Origin: Mesorhizobium sp. LSJC280B00
GTDB lineage: Bacteria; Pseudomonadota; Alphaproteobacteria; Rhizobiales; Rhizobiaceae
Direction of reading: 5' to 3'
DNA: 64,000 bases
Assembly (NCBI RefSeq): GCF_000502835.1
Contig: NZ_AYVL01000003.1
Coordinates: 165,116-229,115, forward strand
A program made the translations under genes and the position numbers. Shown piece after piece: positions 51,834 to 61,250 of this stretch. Below the pieces are notes generated by a model, which was given only the letters and a program-made list of their open reading frames with translations, was not told the origin of the DNA and searched no databases. Within the stretch, counting starts at the first letter, position 1. Each line of letters starts with the position of its first letter.

Positions 51834-53447
51834 ATGCTTGCGGGAACACAGAACATGTCTGGCAAACCAGATGGAGGCACCGTGAGTGCAGATCAGGACG
51901 GCGCAAACTTGCTTGAGGTTCGCGGCCTCACAAAGATATTCGGCACGTTGACGGCGTGCGACCATGTCGATCTCAACATCGCCAAGGGCGAGATCCATGC
52001 GTTGCTTGGCGAGAACGGCGCCGGCAAGTCGACCTTGGTGAAAATGCTGTTTGGATCGCTGGAACCGAATTCCGGCGAGATTTTCTGGAATGGCCAGGCG
52101 GTCAGGATCACCAGCCCCGGCACCGCAAAAAAGCTTGGCATCGGCATGGTTTTCCAGCATTTTTCCCTGTTCGAAGCGCTGACGGCGGCGGAGAACATCG
52201 CGCTGTCGCTGGATGACGGCTCGCCGATCAGCACGATCGCGGCCAAGGCGAGGGCGCTCTCCTACAGTTACGGCCTGCCTCTCGATCCGCTATCGCTGGT
52301 CGGTGATCTGTCGGTCGGCGAGCGTCAGCGTATCGAAATCATCCGCTGCCTGCTGCAGACGCCGCAACTCATCATCCTCGACGAACCAACTTCGGTGCTG
52401 ACGCCGCAGGAGGCCGATAAGTTGTTCGAGACGCTCGAACGGCTGCGTTCGGAAGGAAAGTCCATCCTCTACATTTCGCACCGGCTGGAAGAGGTCAAAC
52501 GGATCTGCGACCGCGCCACCGTGCTGCGTCACGGCAAGGTGGTCGGCCATTGCAATCCGCGCCAGGAAACCGCGTCTTCGTTGGCGCGGATGATGGTCGG
52601 CAACGAGGTGCTGGCCGTGGTGCGGGCGCCGGCCGAGGGTATCGAGACCGCGCCGGTGCTGCTTCAAATCCGCGAACTCACCCGCAAGCCGGCGACCCCG
52701 TTCTCGATCCCGCTCAGGAACATCAATCTCGAGGTCCGCGCCGGCGAGGTGATCGGCATTGCCGGTGTGGCCGGCAACGGCCAGGGCGAATTCTTCGAAT
52801 CCGTTTCCGGCGAGGTGCTGCAGCAGGATGCCGGCTCGGTCCGCATCCGCGGCAAGGATGCCGGCGGCCTCACCATCACCGGCAGGCGTCTGATGGGCGC
52901 TGCCTTCGTCCCGGAAGAGCGGCTCGGCCATGGCGCAGCACCGCGCATGAAGCTTTCGGAGAACCTGCTTCTGTCGCGCCACGCCACCGATGGCAAGATG
53001 TTTGTCGGCGCCGGTGGAATGGTCAAGGGCGATGCGATCCATACCGCTGCCCAGCGCATCATAAAGGCAATGGACGTGCGCAAGAGCGCGCCGGATCCGG
53101 AGGCTGCGGCTCTTTCGGGCGGCAATCTGCAGAAATTCATCGTTGGCCGCGAACTCGACCGCCGGCCTAGCGTCTTGGTGGTCAATCAGCCGACCTGGGG
53201 GGTCGACGCGGGTGCGGCGGCCCACATCCGCCAGGCACTGATCGAACTGGCGCGCAGCGGCTCGGCGGTGCTGGTGATCAGCCAAGACCTCGACGAGCTG
53301 TTCGAGATTTCCGATGCGATCACGGTCATGCACAATGGCGAACTGTCGAAGCCGCTGCCGATAGCTGAAGCGACATTCGAGAAAATCGGGCTGCTGATGG
53401 GCGGCGCCGAACCCGGTCATGCCGAACATACGCTGGAGACGGCCTGA
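51834..53447 (+). CDS. BMP-type (nucleoside) ABC transporter ATPase
   Basis: A 537-aa protein with two ABC domains, as in sugar/nucleoside importers. The first domain is complete: Walker A GENGAGKST (59-67), LSVGERQRIEI signature, LIILDEPTSVL Walker B. The second has degenerate GIAGVAGNGQGEF instead of Walker A, then ALSGGNLQKFIVGREL and VVNQPTWGVDAGA. This asymmetry is normal for the family. Starts: ATG 51834, ATG 51855, or GTG 51882 with GGAGG a few bases before it, which I think is also likely. The gene ends TGATG on the permease start. Confidence 0.93.
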   Translation: MLAGTQNMSGKPDGGTVSADQDGANLLEVRGLTKIFGTLTACDHVDLNIAKGEIHALLGENGAGKSTLVKMLFGSLEPNSGEIFWNGQAVRITSPGTAKKLGIGMVFQHFSLFEALTAAENIALSLDDGSPISTIAAKARALSYSYGLPLDPLSLVGDLSVGERQRIEIIRCLLQTPQLIILDEPTSVLTPQEADKLFETLERLRSEGKSILYISHRLEEVKRICDRATVLRHGKVVGHCNPRQETASSLARMMVGNEVLAVVRAPAEGIETAPVLLQIRELTRKPATPFSIPLRNINLEVRAGEVIGIAGVAGNGQGEFFESVSGEVLQQDAGSVRIRGKDAGGLTITGRRLMGAAFVPEERLGHGAAPRMKLSENLLLSRHATDGKMFVGAGGMVKGDAIHTAAQRIIKAMDVRKSAPDPEAAALSGGNLQKFIVGRELDRRPSVLVVNQPTWGVDAGAAAHIRQALIELARSGSAVLVISQDLDELFEISDAITVMHNGELSKPLPIAEATFEKIGLLMGGAEPGHAEHTLETA

Positions 53448-54556
53448 TGCGCCTCGAACTTGTAAAACGCCCGCAGCGCTCGATGCTGTTTTCGGCACTC
53501 TCGCCTTTCATCGCTTTCGTTTTGACGATCATTGCCGGTGCCATCATGTTCGCGCTGCTCGGCGTCAACCCGTTGACTGCGTTCCGCATCTACTTCATCG
53601 AACCGATCAGCCAGGTCTGGCAGCTGCATGAGCTGGCGATCAAGGCCGCCCCCCTGATCCTGATCGCGGTCGGACTGTCGGTCTGCTACAAGGCCAACAT
53701 CTGGAACATCGGCGCCGAAGGCCAGTTCATCCTGGGCGGCATTGTCGGCTCGATCATCCCCGTGCTGTTTCCGCAGTTCGAAGGCCTATTGGTGCTGCCG
53801 CTGACGCTTCTGCTCGGCATGGTCGGTGGGGCCGCCTATGCTGCAATCCCGGCACTGCTGAAGACGCGCTTCAACACCAACGAGATCCTGACCAGCCTGA
53901 TGCTGGTCTATGTCGCCCAGCTCTTCCTCGATTGGCTCGTACGCGGGCCGTGGCGCGATCCGCAGGGCCACGGTTTCCCGCAGACCATCCAGTTCAACGA
54001 CTCGGCCATACTGCCGGAACTCCTCCCGGAATCCGGCCGGGCAAACTGGGGATTTGTCTTCGCGCTGATCGCGGCGATACTGATCTGGATCCTGATGAGC
54101 CGTATGCTGAAAGGCTTCGAGGTCCGCGTGCTCGGCTCAAGTCCGAGGGCAGGGCGCTTCGCCGGGTTTGGCCTTAACCGCATGGTCTTCTTTGCCTTCC
54201 TGCTGTCGGGCGCACTGGCCGGACTTGCAGGGATTTCGGAGGTCTCGGGAGCCATCGGACAATTGCAGCCGGTGATCTCGCCCGGCTACGGTTTTACCGC
54301 TATCATCGTGGCATTTCTCGGCCGGCTCAATCCGCTCGGCATCGTCGCCGCAGGCCTTGTACTGGCGCTGACCTATCTGGGCGGCGAGGCAGTGCAAAGC
54401 GCGCTCGGCATCTCCGACAAGGTGGCGCGCGTGTTCCAGGGCATGCTTTTGTTCTTCGTGCTCGGCTGCGACACGCTCATCCATTACCGCATTCGCCTGA
54501 CCGGCTTTTCCGCGCCGAAGCTCGAGGCGGGGCCGAAGCTGGAGGAAGCCCGCTGA
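53447..54556 (+). CDS. BMP-type ABC transporter permease 1
   Basis: A 369-aa inner-membrane permease with about ten helices, of the branched/nucleoside permease (BPD_transp_2) family: NIWNIGAEGQFILGGIVGSIIPVL, TNEILTSLMLVYVAQLFLDWLV and GFTAIIVAFLGRLNPLGIVAAG. One base of its ATG is shared with the ATPase stop (TGATG) and likewise with the next permease. It forms the transmembrane channel with permease 2. Confidence 0.93.
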   Translation: MRLELVKRPQRSMLFSALSPFIAFVLTIIAGAIMFALLGVNPLTAFRIYFIEPISQVWQLHELAIKAAPLILIAVGLSVCYKANIWNIGAEGQFILGGIVGSIIPVLFPQFEGLLVLPLTLLLGMVGGAAYAAIPALLKTRFNTNEILTSLMLVYVAQLFLDWLVRGPWRDPQGHGFPQTIQFNDSAILPELLPESGRANWGFVFALIAAILIWILMSRMLKGFEVRVLGSSPRAGRFAGFGLNRMVFFAFLLSGALAGLAGISEVSGAIGQLQPVISPGYGFTAIIVAFLGRLNPLGIVAAGLVLALTYLGGEAVQSALGISDKVARVFQGMLLFFVLGCDTLIHYRIRLTGFSAPKLEAGPKLEEAR

Positions 54557-55530
54557 TGGACATCACCGTCAACATCCTCTTGACCATCGCGACGGCGGCG
54601 ACGCCGCTGCTGATCGCGGCGATCGGCGAACTGGTGGTCGAACGTTCGGGTGTGCTCAATCTCGGCGTCGAAGGAATGATGATCATGGGTGCCGTCGGCG
54701 GTTTCGGCGCCGGCTATCTCACCGGCTCGCCTTGGATAGGGCTGTTGGCGGCAGTCACCATGGGGGCAGTGTTCTCACTGCTGTTCGCCGTCATGACGCT
54801 GTCGCTGGCCACCAATCAGGTGGCCACCGGCCTGTCGCTGACACTGCTCGGCCTCGGCCTTTCCGGCATGATGGGAACGAATTTTGTCGGCCAGCCCGGC
54901 GAAAGGCTGCCAAACCTCGATATTCCCGGCCTGACCGCAATCCCGGTCGTTGGCAGGCTGCTGTTCGGCCAGGATCCAATCTTCTACATCTCGATCGCGC
55001 TGACCGCCGCCGTCATGTGGTTCCTGTTCAAGACCCGCACCGGGCTCACGCTGCGCTCGATCGGCGACAGCCATGCCTCCGCCCATGCGCTTGGCATCCA
55101 CGTCATCCGCTACCGCTATCTCTCAGTGATTTTCGGCGGCGCTTGTGCCGGCCTCGCCGGCGGTCACCTATCGCTGGTCTACACACCGCAATGGGTGGAG
55201 AACATGACCGCCGGCCGCGGCTGGATCGCGCTGGCTCTGGTCGTCTTCGCCTCCTGGCGGCCATGGCGGGTGCTGGCCGGCGCCTATATTTTCGGCGCGA
55301 TCTGGGTTGGCCAGCTTCACGTCCAAGCCATAAATCTGCAGGACTTCGTCGACGCGCCCTGGTTGCTCTACAAGTTAATTGCGTTCTTAAAATCGTTTCC
55401 CTCGCAACTGCTTTCTTCGCTGCCCTATCTGGCAACCGTCGTGGTTCTCGTTCTAATCTCGCGCAACAAGCGTTTGACGATGATGAACACGCCGGCCTCC
55501 TTGGGCCAGCCATTCGTTCCGGATCGTTGA
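54556..55530 (+). CDS. BMP-type ABC transporter permease 2
   Basis: A 324-aa permease of the same family: GVLNLGVEGMMIMGAVGGFGAGYLTG, LATNQVATGLSLTLLGLGLSGMMGTNF and WIALALVVFASWRPWRVLAGAYIFG. About nine helices. It is translationally coupled to permease 1 and followed after 47 bp by the binding-protein gene, completing the importer. Confidence 0.93.
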   Translation: MDITVNILLTIATAATPLLIAAIGELVVERSGVLNLGVEGMMIMGAVGGFGAGYLTGSPWIGLLAAVTMGAVFSLLFAVMTLSLATNQVATGLSLTLLGLGLSGMMGTNFVGQPGERLPNLDIPGLTAIPVVGRLLFGQDPIFYISIALTAAVMWFLFKTRTGLTLRSIGDSHASAHALGIHVIRYRYLSVIFGGACAGLAGGHLSLVYTPQWVENMTAGRGWIALALVVFASWRPWRVLAGAYIFGAIWVGQLHVQAINLQDFVDAPWLLYKLIAFLKSFPSQLLSSLPYLATVVVLVLISRNKRLTMMNTPASLGQPFVPDR

Positions 55531-55577
55531 CAGCAAAAAGACGGAAGCTCCAAGGCTTAACTCAGAGAGGTAACACA

Positions 55578-56645
55578 ATGAAAAAACTGCTTATTGCCCT
55601 GATGGCGACGACGGCCGCATTGTCGCTGGCGGCCTCAGCCGAGGCGGCGGACAAGCTGAAGGCGTGCTGGGTCTACACCGGCCCGATCGGCGATTTCGGC
55701 TACTCCTACCAGCACGACCAAGGCCGTCTCGAGGTGGAAAAGGCACTCGGCGACAAGGTCGAGACCGCCTATCTCGAAAACGTCTCCGAAGGCCCCGATG
55801 CCGACCGCGCCTTCGAGCGCCTGGCGCGCGAGGGATGCAAGATCATTTTCGGCACGTCCTTCGGATTCATGGACCCGGAAGTGAAGATCGCCAAGAAATT
55901 CCCCAAGGTGATGTTCGAGCACGCCACCGGCTACAAGACGGCCGAAAATCTCGGCATCTACAATGCGCGTTTCTACGAAGGCCGCTACGTGCTTGGCCAG
56001 ATCGCCGCCAAGCAATCGAAGTCGGGCGTCGCCGGCTACATCGTTTCCTTCCCGATCCCGGAAGTGGTGATGGGCATAAATTCCTTTATGCTCGGCGCAC
56101 AGTCGATCAACCCGAACTTCAAGGCGAAGATCGTGTGGGTGAACTCCTGGTTCGATCCGGGCAAGGAGGCCGATGCTGCCAAGGCATTGTTCGACCAGGG
56201 CGCCGATATCATCGTCCAGCACACCGACTCGACTGCTGCCTTGCAGGTGGCGGAGGAGCGCAAGCTGCACGGCTTCGGGCAGTCCTCCGACATGATCAAG
56301 TTCGCGCCGCACGCGCAGCTGACCTCGCTGACGGACGAGTGGGGTCCCTACTACATCAGCCGCGTCCAGGCGGCGCTCGACGGCACCTGGAAGCCCGACA
56401 ATGTCTGGCTCGGCATTAAGGACGGCGCCGTCAAGCTGGCGCCGTTCACCAACATGCCCGACGACGTCAAGGCGATGGCCGAAGCCACCACCAAGAAGAT
56501 CGCCGACGGCTGGAACCCCTTCACCGGGCCGATCGCCAAGCAGGACGGCACACCTTGGCTGAAGGAGGGCGAGGTCGCCGACGACGCCACGTTGCTCGGC
56601 ATGAATTTCTACGTGAAGGGCGTCGACGACAAGCTGCCGCAGTAG
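55578..56645 (+). CDS. BMP-family ABC transporter binding protein
   Basis: A 355-aa periplasmic binding protein of the Bmp/PnrA family. Signal peptide to about residue 23 (ASAEAADK) without lipobox cysteine. Then KACWVYTGPIGDFGYSYQHDQGRLEVEKALG, IFGTSFGFMDPEVKIAKKFPKVMFEHATGYKTAENLGIYNARFYEGRYVLGQIA, and VQHTDSTAALQVAEERKLHGFGQSSDM. Homologues bind purine nucleosides or bases. AGAGAGG precedes the ATG; a longer open frame upstream (54732) is only read-through of permease 2. Confidence 0.94.
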   Translation: MKKLLIALMATTAALSLAASAEAADKLKACWVYTGPIGDFGYSYQHDQGRLEVEKALGDKVETAYLENVSEGPDADRAFERLAREGCKIIFGTSFGFMDPEVKIAKKFPKVMFEHATGYKTAENLGIYNARFYEGRYVLGQIAAKQSKSGVAGYIVSFPIPEVVMGINSFMLGAQSINPNFKAKIVWVNSWFDPGKEADAAKALFDQGADIIVQHTDSTAALQVAEERKLHGFGQSSDMIKFAPHAQLTSLTDEWGPYYISRVQAALDGTWKPDNVWLGIKDGAVKLAPFTNMPDDVKAMAEATTKKIADGWNPFTGPIAKQDGTPWLKEGEVADDATLLGMNFYVKGVDDKLPQ

Positions 56646-56667
56646 GTGGTCGGAAACATATCGAACG

Positions 56668-56700
56668 AAAGGGCGCGCCACGCGGCGCCCTTTTCATTTT
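56668..56700. terminator. Terminator after the BMP-type operon
   Basis: AAAGGGCGC (56668-56676) and GCGCCCTTT (56685-56693) form a stem over an 8-nt loop, followed by a T-rich tail. It ends the importer transcript and probably also the convergent rimO transcript. Confidence 0.9.
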
Positions 56701-56710
56701 GGACGGAATA

Positions 56711-58024
56711 TCAGACTGCTGAGCCGTAAAGGTCGTAAGCGTCGGCGCGCTCGATCTTGACCGTGACGATGTCGCCGGCGCGCAGTGGCCGCCGCGACTG
56801 GATATGGACCGAACCGTCGATTTCGGGCGCGTCGTATTTGGTCCGGCCCTTGGCCGAATTGCCATGCGCCTCGTCGATCAGGACCGGCAGGCGCTTGCCA
56901 ATTTTCTTGGTTAGCTGCGTTGCCGAAATCTTCTGCTGGCGCTGCATGAAGCGGTGCCAGCGGGCTTCCTTGATCTCCTGCGGCACTTGCTCGAGGCCGA
57001 GCTCGTTGGAGCGGGCGCCTCTGACCGGCTCGTATTTGAAACAGCCGGCGCGGTCGATCTTGGCCTCGTCCAGCCAGTCGAGCAGCATCTCGAAATCGTC
57101 ATCCGTCTCGCCGGGGAAGCCGACGATGAAGGTGGAGCGGATGGCAAGGTCCGGGCAGATGTCGCGCCAGCCGCGAATACGCTCGAGCGTCTTTTCGCCA
57201 TGAGCGGGCCGGCGCATGTTCTTCAGCACCTGCGGCGAGGCGTGCTGGAACGGAATGTCGAGATAGGGAACGATCTTGCCTTCGGCCATCAGTGGGATGA
57301 CGTCTGCGACATGCGGGTAGGGATAGACATAGTGCATGCGCACCCAGACACCGAGCTTGCCCAGTTCTTCCGATAGATCGAGGAATTTCGCCCGCACTTC
57401 GCGATCGCCGAACATGCTGGTCTGGTATTTGATATCGATGCCGTAGGCGCTGGTATCCTGCGAGATGACGAGGATCTCCTTGACCCCGGCCTTGGCCAGC
57501 TTCTCGGCTTCGCGCAACACGTCGGCCGCCGGCCGCGATACGAGGTCGCCACGCAGCGCCGGGATGATGCAGAAGGTGCAGCGGTTGTTGCAGCCTTCCG
57601 AAATCTTGAGATACGCATAGTGGCGCGGCGTGAGCTTGACCCCTTGCGGCGGCAAAAGGTCGATGTGGGGATCATGGCTCGGGGGGGCAGCCTCATGCAC
57701 CGCCGCCATCACGCTTTCATAAGCTTGTGGTCCGGTGATGGCGAGGACGTTCGGATGTCTTTCACGGATGACGTCCGGCTCGGCGCCGAGGCAGCCGGTG
57801 ACGATAACTTTGCCATTCTCCGAAAGTGCGGAGCCGATGGCGTTGAGCGATTCATCGCGAGCCGAATCGAGGAAGCCACAGGTGTTGACGACGACCAGGT
57901 CGGCGCCGTCGTGCTTGCGGGCGATCTCGTAGCCTTCGGCGCGCAGGCGGGTGATAATGCGCTCCGAATCCACAAGGGCTTTCGGGCATCCAAGGCTGAC
58001 GAAACTGACGCGAGGGGCGGACAT
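56711..58024 (-). CDS. rimO: Ribosomal protein S12 methylthiotransferase RimO
   Basis: A radical-SAM enzyme of 437 aa that methylthiolates an aspartate of ribosomal protein S12. The first Fe-S cluster cysteines are C13 ([12 protein letters not shown]), C49 and C78; the radical-SAM motif is C145-x3-C149-x2-C152 (CNNRCTFC); a C-terminal TRAM domain ends with [32 protein letters not shown] distinguishes RimO from MiaB. It shares the bidirectional terminator with the BMP-type operon. Confidence 0.95.
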   Translation of the reverse strand: MSAPRVSFVSLGCPKALVDSERIITRLRAEGYEIARKHDGADLVVVNTCGFLDSARDESLNAIGSALSENGKVIVTGCLGAEPDVIRERHPNVLAITGPQAYESVMAAVHEAAPPSHDPHIDLLPPQGVKLTPRHYAYLKISEGCNNRCTFCIIPALRGDLVSRPAADVLREAEKLAKAGVKEILVISQDTSAYGIDIKYQTSMFGDREVRAKFLDLSEELGKLGVWVRMHYVYPYPHVADVIPLMAEGKIVPYLDIPFQHASPQVLKNMRRPAHGEKTLERIRGWRDICPDLAIRSTFIVGFPGETDDDFEMLLDWLDEAKIDRAGCFKYEPVRGARSNELGLEQVPQEIKEARWHRFMQRQQKISATQLTKKIGKRLPVLIDEAHGNSAKGRTKYDAPEIDGSVHIQSRRPLRAGDIVTVKIERADAYDLYGSAV

Positions 58025-58176
58025 CTAAGCTTTTCCGGATTTTCAGGATTGGCGGCGCAGTATCACACTTGTCGCGGCATTGGTATGGGCAGCGGCTGCG
58101 GCGAAACGCAACCGCCAGCGTCGCCGAAGGCTCGCCGAAGCTGAAAGGCCGACCGATGAGAATTCGAGTCGGCGTG

Positions 58177-58836
58177 TCAGCTCACCGCACTGCTGACATG
58201 CGGCAAGACTTCCACCGCGCCCCGGTAGATCATATCGAGTGCGACATAGAAGATGATCAAAAGGCCAATATAGGCGATCCAGCGATGGCGGTGCAGCAGC
58301 TTGGCGATGAAGCTCGCGGCAAGGCCCATCAGCGCGATCGACAGGACGAGGCCTATCACCAGCACCTGGAAGTGATCGCGCGCCGCGCCGGCGACCGCCA
58401 GTACGTTGTCGAGCGACATCGACACGTCGGCGATGACGATCTGCAATGCCGCCTGACCCAAGGTCTTCTTGCGCGCCTTGCCGGCCACCATATCATCGCT
58501 GTTGATATCGGAATTGGACAGCGCTTCGGTCGCCTCCACCTCGTCGGCATACGACGTGCGCAGCTCGCGATACATCTTCCAGCACACCCACAGCAGCAAG
58601 ATGCCGCCGGCCAGCAGCAGGCCGACAATCTGTAACAGGGTGACGGTGATCGCAGCAAAACCGATACGCAGCACCGTCGCCGCCACCACGCCGATGAGAA
58701 TCGCTCTCTTGCGCTGCTCGACCGGCAAGCCCGCCGCGGCCAAGCCGATGACGATGGCGTTATCGCCTGCAAGCACGAGGTCGATGGCGATGACCTGGAG
58801 CAGGGCAGAGAAGCCCGCGGCAGTGAAAATTTCCAC
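58177..58836 (-). CDS. TerC-family membrane protein (YjbE-like)
   Basis: A 219-aa protein with about seven helices. Helix 1 FSALLQVIAIDLVLAGDNAIVIGLAAAGLP and the repeat LQIVIADVSMSLDNVLAVAGAARDH carry the acidic D-N metal-binding residues of the TerC/YjbE group, which exports manganese or related divalent cations in other bacteria. The start is GTG at 58836 (AAGGGA upstream). I looked for a yybP-ykoY manganese riboswitch in the leader and did not see a convincing one. Confidence 0.9.
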   Translation of the reverse strand: MEIFTAAGFSALLQVIAIDLVLAGDNAIVIGLAAAGLPVEQRKRAILIGVVAATVLRIGFAAITVTLLQIVGLLLAGGILLLWVCWKMYRELRTSYADEVEATEALSNSDINSDDMVAGKARKKTLGQAALQIVIADVSMSLDNVLAVAGAARDHFQVLVIGLVLSIALMGLAASFIAKLLHRHRWIAYIGLLIIFYVALDMIYRGAVEVLPHVSSAVS

Positions 58837-59006
58837 GACTGGAAGTCCCTTGCTGGTTGGCCGACCGTTCGCGTCGAATGCCTGGAGGGCCTAACGTGTA
58901 TGGTTCCCGCGCGTCAAGGGACTGGTTGGAACAAGGCCGGCAATATACAGAGTTTGCGACGATCGGCCCGAAACACCGGCAAAATGCGGCCACAGGTCGC
59001 GAATGC

Positions 59007-59396
59007 CTAGTTATAGAGGTTGTATTTGGGCCAGTCGCTTTCCGGAATTTCATCACCGATCCGGTAGCGGAGCTGCAGGACTTCCATATGGTCCGGCGCT
59101 GTCTCGCATTTGAATTTCAGCCGGTACCATTGTCCCTTGCTGCGAAACGCAGCACCCGGGCTCTTGATCGCATCGGCGCCCATTTCGGGCGTCGCAAAAG
59201 CGTAGGCGACGACACGATCGGCCTTGTATTTGTGGTCGTCGCGGGTAATCCGGTCGAGAATTTCGGCGTCGCATCGCTGCTCCAGCCGGGTTTGCGGATC
59301 GAGTTTCAGCAGGCCGGCGCGCAATGCGCTGTCCATCGCGCTGGCCGGCCAAGCCACTATCGTCCATGCGAGGACCGCAGAAAATAGTTTATTCAT
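59007..59396 (-). CDS. Exported DUF930 protein
   Basis: A 129-aa protein with a signal peptide (residues 1-20, WPASAMDS). The DUF930 core is LKLDPQTRLEQRCDAEILDRITRDDHKYKADRVVAYAFATPEMGADAIKSPGAAFRSKGQWYRLKFKCETAPDHMEVLQLRYRIGDEIPESDWPKYNLY, typical of Rhizobiales. The two cysteines could pair. Function unknown. Confidence 0.9.
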   Translation of the reverse strand: MNKLFSAVLAWTIVAWPASAMDSALRAGLLKLDPQTRLEQRCDAEILDRITRDDHKYKADRVVAYAFATPEMGADAIKSPGAAFRSKGQWYRLKFKCETAPDHMEVLQLRYRIGDEIPESDWPKYNLYN

Positions 59397-59695
59397 AGGC
59401 GGGAGAAGCATCATATTCGGGCGGAGAAATCAACCCGACGAGCGCGGCTGCGCGGCGGGTGACAGTCTTCGCTTTGTGGCAGGTTGTTGATTACGCAATA
59501 GTATCACCGGTACTTTGGTATCGTTGCCACGATCAGCACCTGTCGCATTTCAGCGACGCGAGAGGTGGTGCGCTGCATGGGGCAGAGCGGCGGTTCTCCC
59601 CGAAGCGGACCGGTCTGTTAAACCCAGGCAGTCGAGAATCCGACGAGCGGAAAACTCGACGTCATGCCTGCAGGATTGAAGAAATTGGCCGGATA

Positions 59696-59785
59696 TGGCG
59701 GAGGGAGTGGGATTCGAACCCACGGTGGGCTTGCACCCACGCCGGTTTTCAAGACCGGTGCCTTAAACCGCTCGGCCATCCCTCC
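59696..59785 (-). tRNA. tRNA-Ser (UGA)
   Basis: A 90-nt cloverleaf on the minus strand: acceptor GGAGGGA/TCCCTCC, anticodon stem CCGGT/ACCGG with loop CTTGAAA (anticodon TGA), a long class II variable arm GCGTGGGTGCAAGCCCACC, T-loop GGGTTCGAATCCC and an encoded CCA (59698-59696). Confidence 0.95.
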
Positions 59786-60092
59786 AAGGTGATTTTTCAA
59801 TCACTTAGGATATCGCGAGAGGAGCGGGTTCGAGCTGTCGGTACCGGATTGGCACCAGGACGTTCCCCGACCGGTTCGCGCTCCATTCCTGTAAAGCCGC
59901 ATTCAACGCCAAGTCAACCGTGGCGGCCGCACCTTTCGGCGCGATCCAGGACGGTGAGCAGCGTCATGGCGAGCTGTGTTTGTGCTGAGTGTGGAAAATC
60001 GTTTTTAAAACCCGCACGGACTATTAATCGTTGAGCGCTGATATATGGAGCGCATTAGGCACATGTAAGTAAATCGTATTCTGGAGTTGATT
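59786..60092. other. 307-bp region between tRNA-Ser and the GNAT-like gene
   Basis: No gene is supported. It starts with a GTGATT/AATCAC hairpin (59789-59804) on the 5' side of the tRNA and ends in an AT-rich stretch (about 59990-60090) that probably holds the promoter of the gene at 60093. No repeat of the tRNA 3' end was noticed. Confidence 0.5.
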
Positions 60093-60977
60093 TTGGCCGT
60101 ACTTGGCGCTCTCCCGCCCGGTCTTCGCTGTAGACCAATCCGCGAAACCGACTGGGAGGGAGTGGTTGATTGCCTGTGCAGGGGCTTTCCGGCGCGTAAC
60201 CGGAGTTACTGGATACACGCTCTGACCCGTTTGTCGCAGCGTCCTGCGGTTGCCGAGTTCCCACGATATGGCTTTGTTTTGGAGCATGCCGGTCGGATCG
60301 TCGGCGTTGTGCTCACCCTTTATGCTCGCTACCAGGGGCCAGAGGGCGAGGAAATCCGCTGCAATCTTTCAAGCTGGTCAGTCGATGCAGATTTCCGTCC
60401 CTATGGCGCCATGTTGGTTGCGGCGGTTCTCAAGCGGAAGGACGTGACCTACACGAACATTTCGCCGGCACAAGCGACATTGAAAGCCAACCGGGCGCTA
60501 GGCTTTCGGCTCTTCTCCAGCGGACAATTTACCTTCTTGCCGGCTTTAAGTTTGACGCAGCGGTCATGTCGCGTGGTCGAAGTGCGTCCCGATCTTCCGG
60601 AATTGGCGATGCTGCCCGAGAGTGAGAGATACATACTCTCGGAACACGCCGCGCTGGGCTGCCTGTCGTTGATCTGCATCTGCGATGGAGCAGCGTTCCC
60701 CCTGGTATTGATGCCGCGCCGAATGTTGCACGGTGTTATCCAGTGCCATCAGGTCATCTATTGCCGCTCGCTTGCGGATTTGAGCCGCTGCGCCGGTGCG
60801 ATGGGGCGCTTTCTCTTGCGAAGCGGAATCCTGGTTTGCTTTGTCGACGCCAAGGAGCCGATTCCAGGCTTGGTGGGATGGTACCGCCCCAACAAGGGGC
60901 TGAAATACTTCAAAGGTCCCAGACCACCCGCACCTGGAGATCTGACGTTCACCGAACTTGTGATATTCGGTCCCTGA
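60093..60977 (+). CDS. GNAT-like acyltransferase, function unknown
   Basis: A 294-aa protein, starting from TTG 60093 with GGAG 6 nt before it (TTG 60087 is possible). The N-terminal half has a GNAT-like layout: CRPIRETDWEGVVDCLCRGFP, HAGRIVGVVLTLYA, NLSSWSVDADFRPYGAMLVAAVL, and NRALGFR as the last helix. The C-terminal half repeats the pattern more weakly. Proteins of this kind are annotated as acyl-CoA acyltransferases. Base composition is lower in GC than neighbours, and it is next to a tRNA gene, which hints at horizontal transfer. Its substrate is unknown. Confidence 0.68.
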   Translation: MAVLGALPPGLRCRPIRETDWEGVVDCLCRGFPARNRSYWIHALTRLSQRPAVAEFPRYGFVLEHAGRIVGVVLTLYARYQGPEGEEIRCNLSSWSVDADFRPYGAMLVAAVLKRKDVTYTNISPAQATLKANRALGFRLFSSGQFTFLPALSLTQRSCRVVEVRPDLPELAMLPESERYILSEHAALGCLSLICICDGAAFPLVLMPRRMLHGVIQCHQVIYCRSLADLSRCAGAMGRFLLRSGILVCFVDAKEPIPGLVGWYRPNKGLKYFKGPRPPAPGDLTFTELVIFGP

Positions 60978-61250
60978 ATCTGCGCTCGCAGACACGCCAA
61001 GCCAGGGGCAAAGTGCGCCACGAACGGCGTTTCTGATCGATAAGCGATGATTTTCATGCCGATCAGCGAGGCGGTCCGTGCCACAATCTCGCCCGGTTCC
61101 GACCACAATCGGTTAATACGGTGATAAACAATTCCTGCGCACAAAAAGGATTGGGGTAGGGCGTCGCCGGCGTTTCTGGAGTGGGTGCTTTGGCATCGCT
61201 GACGTTCATGCTGCGGTGCCTTCGTCGATGCTATAGGGGACAATCAAAAT

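Noticed and set aside
54732..55577. A 282-codon extension before the BMP binding protein
   Set aside because: It reads through permease 2 in another frame; the signal peptide and ribosome site fix the start at 55578.
58837..59006. A possible yybP-ykoY manganese riboswitch before the TerC gene
   Set aside because: The leader shows no match to the conserved loops.
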